From: Thermoanaerobaculia bacterium
GTDB lineage: Bacteria; Bacteroidota; Bacteroidia; Chitinophagales; Saprospiraceae
Direction: 5' to 3'
NCBI GenBank assembly: GCA_023151335.1
Contig: JAKLJF010000009.1
Span: forward strand, 1 to 20,600
Length of the DNA stretch: 20,600 nucleotides
Part shown: in pieces, positions 14,931 to 20,600 of the stretch
Layout: every line of letters begins with the position of its first letter
Numbering within the stretch: position 1 is the stretch's first letter
Program-made: the position numbers and the translations under genes
Notes under the pieces: generated by a model
Database searches by the model: none
What the model was told of the DNA's origin: nothing
The model's input: only the letters and a program-made list of their open reading frames with translations

Positions 14931-17900
14931 ATGAGTATACGTGTACGTGCCAATGCTGTATTGCTTTCCTGCTCAGTCGCTATTTTCCTGGCGTTGAATC
15001 TGTGTGTTATCAACGGCGCTTTCGGCCAGATCACCCAGGTGACGGGTTCGCCGCAAACCGCGACGACGACCAGCACCACCCTGACCATTACCAAACCTTC
15101 GGGGTTGGCTGTGGGAGATTTGATGCTGGTAAACATCATGCAAAACGACAACGACAACAACGCCTTGTCCAACGCATCGTTGATGGGCTGGACGGTGATC
15201 GACGGCAGGTTGATCGGGGGAGGTGGCAACGACGACTGGTGGGGTACTTTGCTCTATAAAATAGCGGACGCATCTGACGTAGCCGCGGCAAATTTTACTT
15301 TTGCCCTGGATAGCGACGCCGACGACGGCGTCGGCGGGTTGGTCGCTTTTTCCGGTGTGGACAATACCATGCCTTTTGACGTGGCGACTGGCACGTATAA
15401 CCTGACCAACAGCGACGATTTGAGCGCAACCTCAATCACAACGGCTACCGTAAATGCCGCCGTGATCATGTTTGGGGTGAATGCCGACGACGAAAATTAT
15501 ACCGCTTGGACCACCACTTCACCCGGAACGTTGACGGAATTATTTGACTTAGACTTCAACACGGATAACCTGGATATGTCGGTTGGCGCGGCCTGGGCCA
15601 CAAAACTAATACCCGGCGCCACGGGCGCGGGCACAGCTGAAATATCCGATAGTGATAATAATTCCAATGGCGCTATCCTGATCGCTTTAAGGCCTGCCAA
15701 TATCACCGCGGCAGTATTCAGTGCCGACGATGATTTCACCGTGCCGGCCGGCGTGAGCTGTGTCCGGGTGCAAGCCTGGGGCGGCGGCGGCGGCGGCGGG
15801 GTGAATGATGCTACCTCCGGAAATGGCGGTTCAGGTGCTGCCGGCGGCGGCGGCGGTGGTTATGGGGAAGGCGTACTAATCGTCTCCCCCGGCGATAATA
15901 TCAACATCGTCGTAGGCGCCGGGGGGGCGGGCGCTCCAAATACCGCCGGTACTGCTGGTACCATCGGCGAAAATTCTGTTGTCACACATGCCAGCGGAAC
16001 CATCACTGCAAACGGTGGCGGACCGGGATTAGGCACTACTACCGGCGAAGGCGCCGGTGGCACGGGCTCCTTTTCCGGCGCCGTGTACGCGCAGGTATCG
16101 AATGACGGCGGCGACGGCGGCTCCGGCAACGATAATGAAGGCGGCGGCGGCGGCGGCGGCGCTGGTTCTGCGGGCGATGGCAGTGATGGCGGAACACCGG
16201 CCGCCGGCTCAGGCGGCGCCGGCTCAGGCGGCGCGGGTGGCGCCGGTGGCGATGATGGCGCAGGCTCCGCGGGTTCGCCTTTTGGCGGCGGCGGTGGCGG
16301 CGCGGGAGCAAATGGGTACGTCATTCTTTCCTGGGGTTTTTCCACCAGCGCGCCCGGTACCATTACAGCCGGCTCTCCGGCTTCCGGCTGCGCATCGCCT
16401 TTCGACCCACCCAACATTTCGGGCGATAACCCCGCTGGCGGCGAAACCTGGTCCTGGGAATCCAGCACCAACGGCGGTACCACCTGGACTACCATTGGCG
16501 GCGCTACCGGCGCTTCCTACAATCCGGGCAATATAACCGTTACCACGCAATACCGCCGGATCAGATCGGTAACGGGCGAATGTCCTGGCTTTTCCAATGT
16601 GGTCACATATTCCGTCAATACGCCTCCCACGGTCGGCGGACCCACGTCGGCATCGGTATGTACCGGTTCATCGGTAAATATCGACGGGAATCCGATGGCG
16701 GGTTCCGGCACGATCACCACCCATGCCTGGACGATCACCAACGCTGGCGGCACGGGCGCTACCGACGGAACCAACCTGAGCAATGCCAACACGGCGACGG
16801 TCACTTTTAACACCACCGGTCTTACCGCCGGAACGGTAACCTTGCAATATACCGTCACAGACAATAACGGGTGCAACAGCTCCAAGTCGGTCGCTGTGAC
16901 GGTTGGCGTGGCGCCCACCACTACCGGCGTTACCATTTGTCAGGGCGCGGCTGCACAAAATTTGACCATCACTTCCGCCTGTGCCAATATCGAACCGGAA
17001 GGGGCAAATTTTCCAGATAATGGCGCCAATGTGACAGGCATCGGATCCATTGCCTGGTCAAATCCGGGAAATATCATTTCTGACAATGGCAGCAATGCAA
17101 ATGCGAGCGTATCCAGCGGATCAGGTACTACTGCAACCAACTATCTTCAGGGCACCGATTATGACTTTTCCATTCCTTCCGGATCAACTATTGTTGGAAT
17201 AGAGGTTTCCATAAACCGCTCGGCTTCTACCAGTAATGCCTTTAATAATGTTCAGGATAACGCGGTCAGGTTGGTCAAGTCCGGATCGGTTACAGGCGAC
17301 AATAAGGCCGCTTCCGGAAACTGGTCTACCGTGACCTCCACGGTTGTTACTTACGGGGGAGCCTCCGATTTGTGGGGTACTACCTGGACCCCGGCAGAGA
17401 TCAATGCTGCGAATTTTGGCGCCGCGTTATCCGCAAACATATCCAGGTTTTCCGGTACGGTTACGGCCACGGTCGATTATATCAGCATTACCGTGTACTA
17501 TACGGTCGATCAGGCTGTCAGCTGGTACACCCTTCCAACGGGCGGCACGCCGGTGCAGACCGAGACGGGTACTTTTACCTTTAATCCTGTCGGCGATTCG
17601 GAAGTACTTATGGCTATGCCTCCGTACAGCAGTTTGTCGAACACCAACACACCGGGTACTTATACCTTTTATGCCGAATGTTCGCTCTATCCCGGTTGTC
17701 GCACGGCTACCAATTTTGTGATCAATGCAGCCGCCACCGCCGACGCCGGCGGCCCCTACTCGGCTTGCGGCGCCACGGCGGTCAATATTTCGGCCACGAC
17801 CAGCGGCAGCGGTTCCTGGAGCGGCGGTTTGGGCGCCTTTGGTTCGGCTACCAGCACAAACACTACTTACACGCCCCATGCATCTGAAGTAGGCGGTATG

Positions 17901-19262
17901 GTCGTGCTGACCTGGACGACCGACGACCCCGACGGCGCCGGCCCCTGCACTTCGGTCAGCGGCAATGCCACGCTGTCAGTGAACACCCCGGCTACCGCCG
18001 ACGCGGGTGGCCCCTACGCCACCTGCGGCACCACCGATGTGGGTATCGAAGCCACCACCAATGGTACCGGTACCTGGAGCGGCGGTATGGGCAGTTTTGC
18101 GGATGCTTCCAATCCCAGTACCTCGTATCAACCGCACGCCTCGGAAATCGGTACAACCGTTATGCTGACCTGGACGACCGACGATCCGGATGGCGCCGGC
18201 CCCTGCACACCGGCCAACGATGTGGCCAGCCTGACGGTGGGCACACCGGCCAGCGCCGATGCCGGCGGCCCGTATTCCACCTGCGGTACCAATCCGGTGG
18301 CCATTTCGGCCACGGCCAGCGGGCCGGGAAGCTGGAGCGGCGGCGCGGGAACCTTTGCCAGCCCTGCCAGCGCCAGTACGACCTATACGCCCGCCATGTC
18401 GGAATTGGGCACTGCCGTTCAACTCACCTGGACGACCGACGACCCTGACGGCGCCGGCGCTTGCCAGGAAGTATCCGACGGGGCTACCCTGATGGTATAC
18501 GGACAAGAAATAGTGGTGAAGGGCGGCAACGGTGTTGCCATTTCCAACGGCGACGTCACGCCGGTACCGGCTGACCAAACGGACTTTGGATGGACCACTG
18601 TGGCAGCCGGCACCATTACGCGAACCTTCATTATTGAAAATACGGGCTCTTCGCCCCTGACGTTAAGCGGCGGCACCCCTGTAACGCTGAGCGGCCCGCA
18701 CGCCGGAGATTTTTCCGTGACGACACAACCCTCCTCCCCGGTAATTCCCCTGGGCAGCACGTCTTTTGAAATTGTTTTTGATCCCAGCGCCGCCGGTATG
18801 CGCAATGCCACGGTCAGTATCGCCAATAACGATTGCGACGAAGCGCCTTTTACCTTTGACATTACCGGGAAGGGTACGATACCGCAAGCGATTTCCGTGT
18901 TCGGAAACGGCAACCAGATAGCCAACCAGTCCTCGACGGCAAGTGTCACGGACGACACCGACTTCGGCAGCGTCAGCACCGGCGGCGGTATGGTAAGCCA
19001 TACGTTCACTATCAATAACATAGTAAACGGTTCGCCTTTGTTACTCACCGGCGTTCCCAAAGTGACGATTGCCGACCGCGATGCGGCGGACTTTACGGTG
19101 ACAACCCAACCGTCCTCACCCGTAGACGGTGGCGGCAGCACGACCTTTACGGTAAAGTTTCAACCCAGTGCCGCGGGTCTGCGGACAGCCATTGTGATCA
19201 TCACCCACAATGACCTGCCGGAGAATCCCTTCGTATTTACCCTGAATGGCACAGGCCTTTAA
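14931..19262 (+). CDS. Giant secreted surface protein: Gly-rich domain, Ig/PKD-like domains, three 86-aa repeats, two ASH domains
   Basis: A 1443-aa exported protein, probably an adhesin or surface-layer component. Residues 1-33 form a signal peptide (VAIFLALNLCVINGAFGQ). Residues ~34-260 are a beta-domain containing GLVAFSGVDNTMPFDVATG. Residues ~262-468 are a Gly-rich domain that opens FTVPAGVSCVRVQAWGGGGG, a type also seen in tail-fibre-like proteins. Ig/PKD-like domains follow (~470-660), then an unrecognised beta-region (~682-860). Three 86-aa tandem repeats beginning ADAGGPY span ~938-1193. The protein ends with two ASPM/SPD-2/Hydin-like (choice-of-anchor D) domains (~1193-1315 and ~1320-1443), the last ending FTLNGTGL at the stop. 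No T9SS sorting tail is present, so the export and anchoring route is unclear. The start at ATG 14931 precedes the signal peptide; TTG 14925 is less likely. The gene 36 bases downstream is related. Confidence 0.9.
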   Translation: MSIRVRANAVLLSCSVAIFLALNLCVINGAFGQITQVTGSPQTATTTSTTLTITKPSGLAVGDLMLVNIMQNDNDNNALSNASLMGWTVIDGRLIGGGGNDDWWGTLLYKIADASDVAAANFTFALDSDADDGVGGLVAFSGVDNTMPFDVATGTYNLTNSDDLSATSITTATVNAAVIMFGVNADDENYTAWTTTSPGTLTELFDLDFNTDNLDMSVGAAWATKLIPGATGAGTAEISDSDNNSNGAILIALRPANITAAVFSADDDFTVPAGVSCVRVQAWGGGGGGGVNDATSGNGGSGAAGGGGGGYGEGVLIVSPGDNINIVVGAGGAGAPNTAGTAGTIGENSVVTHASGTITANGGGPGLGTTTGEGAGGTGSFSGAVYAQVSNDGGDGGSGNDNEGGGGGGGAGSAGDGSDGGTPAAGSGGAGSGGAGGAGGDDGAGSAGSPFGGGGGGAGANGYVILSWGFSTSAPGTITAGSPASGCASPFDPPNISGDNPAGGETWSWESSTNGGTTWTTIGGATGASYNPGNITVTTQYRRIRSVTGECPGFSNVVTYSVNTPPTVGGPTSASVCTGSSVNIDGNPMAGSGTITTHAWTITNAGGTGATDGTNLSNANTATVTFNTTGLTAGTVTLQYTVTDNNGCNSSKSVAVTVGVAPTTTGVTICQGAAAQNLTITSACANIEPEGANFPDNGANVTGIGSIAWSNPGNIISDNGSNANASVSSGSGTTATNYLQGTDYDFSIPSGSTIVGIEVSINRSASTSNAFNNVQDNAVRLVKSGSVTGDNKAASGNWSTVTSTVVTYGGASDLWGTTWTPAEINAANFGAALSANISRFSGTVTATVDYISITVYYTVDQAVSWYTLPTGGTPVQTETGTFTFNPVGDSEVLMAMPPYSSLSNTNTPGTYTFYAECSLYPGCRTATNFVINAAATADAGGPYSACGATAVNISATTSGSGSWSGGLGAFGSATSTNTTYTPHASEVGGMVVLTWTTDDPDGAGPCTSVSGNATLSVNTPATADAGGPYATCGTTDVGIEATTNGTGTWSGGMGSFADASNPSTSYQPHASEIGTTVMLTWTTDDPDGAGPCTPANDVASLTVGTPASADAGGPYSTCGTNPVAISATASGPGSWSGGAGTFASPASASTTYTPAMSELGTAVQLTWTTDDPDGAGACQEVSDGATLMVYGQEIVVKGGNGVAISNGDVTPVPADQTDFGWTTVAAGTITRTFIIENTGSSPLTLSGGTPVTLSGPHAGDFSVTTQPSSPVIPLGSTSFEIVFDPSAAGMRNATVSIANNDCDEAPFTFDITGKGTIPQAISVFGNGNQIANQSSTASVTDDTDFGSVSTGGGMVSHTFTINNIVNGSPLLLTGVPKVTIADRDAADFTVTTQPSSPVDGGGSTTFTVKFQPSAAGLRTAIVIITHNDLPENPFVFTLNGTGL
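15778..16316 (+). repeat. GGC-rich low-complexity tract encoding the Gly-rich domain
   Basis: Long runs of GGC/GGT codons occur, for example at 15779-15799, 15842-15858, 16139-16160 and 16284-16303. They encode poly-Gly segments mixed with Ala, Ser and Asp. Such runs are prone to slippage and assembly errors, so exact lengths deserve caution. Confidence 0.85.
17742..18513 (+). repeat. Three tandem 258-bp (86-aa) repeats
   Basis: Units begin at 17742, 18000 and 18258, each starting DAGGPY and containing a central SWSGG/TWSGG core and LTWTTDDPDGAG near the end. The period is exactly 258 bases between starts. Similarity is high at the DNA level around the TGGACGACCGACGA segment, so recombination could change the copy number. 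The units look like Ig/PKD-type beta-domains. Confidence 0.9.
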
Positions 19263-19298
19263 AAATCAAAGAAATAAACTCATCTAAAAGATACTGAG

Positions 19299-20600
19299 AT
19301 GGTTCAACGTTTACATTCCCTCGCTCAACAGACAAACCGGTTTTCGGTACGATTGCTGGCTTTATTTTGCGCCATGTTCTTCTTTGGTCAGGTACAGGGG
19401 AATAACCCTTGCTCGGCCACCGATCTGGGCGATATCGATAAATGCAACGGCTTCGATGTGTTCAGCAACCTGCCGCTCGACGGGGCGGGCGGCACCACCT
19501 TTCCCCTGATGGGCGCGCCCTGCCAGGCAGTGAAGCCCGGCGGCGACGTGGCGTGGTATAAATTCACCATGCCGGTGGGCGTAAACGTAATCCGCTGGCA
19601 GCTGATCACCAACAACGCGGCTTACCAGTTGTATTACACCACCAACGGCGGTTGTGCAAACGGCGACCTCGCCTTCATCGAATGTGGCGACGATTTCAAT
19701 TCCAATATGTTTATTGCCAATCCGACCCCGAATTCCGCCACGACATTTTACATCGCGGTGTATGAAGATCAGGTTGGTCTGGAAGAGATCAAATTTAATA
19801 TAAAAATGCAGGGCTGCCCCTGCATGGATCCCAACATCGCCGTGACGGTAACGCCGACGAGCGCCTGCCTTATCAATCCGGGCGATCCGCTGGTGATCAC
19901 GGCCTCCGGCCCTTTTACCGCCGGCACGACGATGGGCGAACCTGATCAGTATTCCTTCCTGCTCAAGATTGGCGACGAAATCGTGGATCAGGTGACCGGA
20001 ACCACCGGTACCGGTACAGTGTCGCACATGTGGACGGTAAATCCCCTGGTCAATACTACCTATACGGTTTGTTTCGTCCGTTCCGACGGTTGCCTGGACT
20101 GTGAGAATGTGGTCGTTACCGTGGGCAATTGCTGTCCCGTGCAGCCGACAATAACCCTGGGTGCTAACCCGACGGTTTGCCAGGGCGATATAATGGCGAA
20201 CCTGCCCTATACAGCCACTACCGGCAGCCCCAATCAATACAAGATTGATTTTGATGCAGCGGCAGAAGCGCAGGGATTTGTAGATGTTGCCTACGCTGCT
20301 TTGCCGCTTACTCCCATCGTGCTGAGCGTGCCGGGTGGCGCAGCCGAAGGGACCTACAACGGTACCATCATGGTGCGCAACAGTGCGAACCCGACGTGCG
20401 AAAGCGTGGCGGTGCCTTTTACCGTGACGATACAGGGCCCGGAAATCGCGGTTTCCTGCAACAGTACCAATATTTCCGACGGTGATGCAACCCCTGTTTC
20501 CGGGGATTGCACAGATTTCGGCTGCCTCGACGTGAGTACCGGCATGCAGGAATATACCTTTACGATCACCAATACGGCTTCTTGTCCGCTTGATTTGAAC
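19299..20600 (+). CDS. Secreted multidomain surface protein, 3' end beyond the window
   Basis: An open frame from ATG 19299 runs without a stop through all 434 codons to the window end. Residues 1-34 form a signal peptide with a longer n-region (FSVRLLALFCAMFFFGQVQG). Residues ~35-173 are a Cys-containing beta-domain (GGDVAWYKFTMPVGVNVIRW ... TFYIAVYEDQVGLEEI) resembling pre-peptidase C-terminal-type sandwiches. Residues ~176-380 are Ig-like segments, with CC and CxC Cys clusters. From ~381 an ASH domain begins (GPEIAVSCNSTNISDGDATPV ... CTDFGCLDV), closely parallel to the one in the preceding gene (GVAISNGDVTPV ... QTDFGWTTV). The two genes are 36 bases apart and probably form one transcription unit of paralogous surface proteins. 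The real C-terminus, and any T9SS tail, lies outside the window. Confidence 0.88.
   Translation, partial: MVQRLHSLAQQTNRFSVRLLALFCAMFFFGQVQGNNPCSATDLGDIDKCNGFDVFSNLPLDGAGGTTFPLMGAPCQAVKPGGDVAWYKFTMPVGVNVIRWQLITNNAAYQLYYTTNGGCANGDLAFIECGDDFNSNMFIANPTPNSATTFYIAVYEDQVGLEEIKFNIKMQGCPCMDPNIAVTVTPTSACLINPGDPLVITASGPFTAGTTMGEPDQYSFLLKIGDEIVDQVTGTTGTGTVSHMWTVNPLVNTTYTVCFVRSDGCLDCENVVVTVGNCCPVQPTITLGANPTVCQGDIMANLPYTATTGSPNQYKIDFDAAAEAQGFVDVAYAALPLTPIVLSVPGGAAEGTYNGTIMVRNSANPTCESVAVPFTVTIQGPEIAVSCNSTNISDGDATPVSGDCTDFGCLDVSTGMQEYTFTITNTASCPLDLN

Noticed and set aside
15778..16316. CRISPR-like or satellite repeats suggested by GGC runs
   Set aside because: The runs are codon repeats for glycine inside a continuous reading frame, with no spacer-repeat periodicity.
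19362..20237. A 291-codon reverse-strand frame near the right edge
   Set aside because: The forward strand holds an uninterrupted secreted protein from 19299 to the window end with a signal peptide and an ASH domain; the reverse frame is its shadow.

Overview
The window looks like chromosomal DNA of a Bacteroidota bacterium, most likely of the Saprospiria/Lewinella type (inference). The grounds are: secreted proteins ending in type IX secretion (T9SS) sorting domains (M14 peptidase, cohesin/dockerin protein); -7 boxes of the Bacteroidota form TAnnTTTG in front of several genes; TPR-containing sensor kinases paired with LuxR-type regulators; and large Ig/ASH-domain surface proteins. There are no rRNA or tRNA genes, no CRISPR array and no intact insertion sequence.

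Layout. 1-456: non-coding DNA with a decayed reverse-strand gene tail. 457-2151: a secreted fusion of DM9 repeats, a carbohydrate-binding-like domain and an alpha-carbonic anhydrase. 2148-3163 (reverse): a two-gene unit, Uma2-family nuclease-like protein then GNAT acetyltransferase. 3164-3467: a divergent intergenic region with a 17-bp-arm perfect palindrome. 3468-5927: a secreted M14 zinc carboxypeptidase with a T9SS tail. 6036-8641: a LuxR-type response regulator followed by its TPR histidine kinase, whose reading frame is broken at a run of nine A. 8796-10832: a lipoprotein of mosaic base composition. 10848-11060: a fragment repeating the last ~70 codons of the kinase. 11253-14178: a secreted phage-collar-like protein and a cohesin/dockerin-type T9SS protein, probably one operon. 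14179-14930: a non-coding stretch with at least nine stem-loops, some followed by T runs. 14931-19262: a 1443-aa Gly-rich, repeat-containing surface protein. 19299 to the window end: a related surface protein that runs off the edge.

How the parts may work together. The kinase tail and the repeated kinase tail are each followed by the same arrangement: an inverted repeat TACTC-N6-GAGTA, exactly 23 bp, then a TACTTTTG -7 box. One copy lies before the lipoprotein and the other before the collar/cohesin operon. This suggests a duplicated regulatory module in which the adjacent LuxR-type regulator, or a lost paralogue, binds the dyad and switches on neighbouring cell-surface genes. The regulatory link is inference; the repeats and spacing are read directly from the sequence.

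The best candidates for something new are this duplicated kinase-tail-plus-dyad module, the stem-loop-rich leader before the giant surface-protein genes, and the DM9-carbonic anhydrase fusion.
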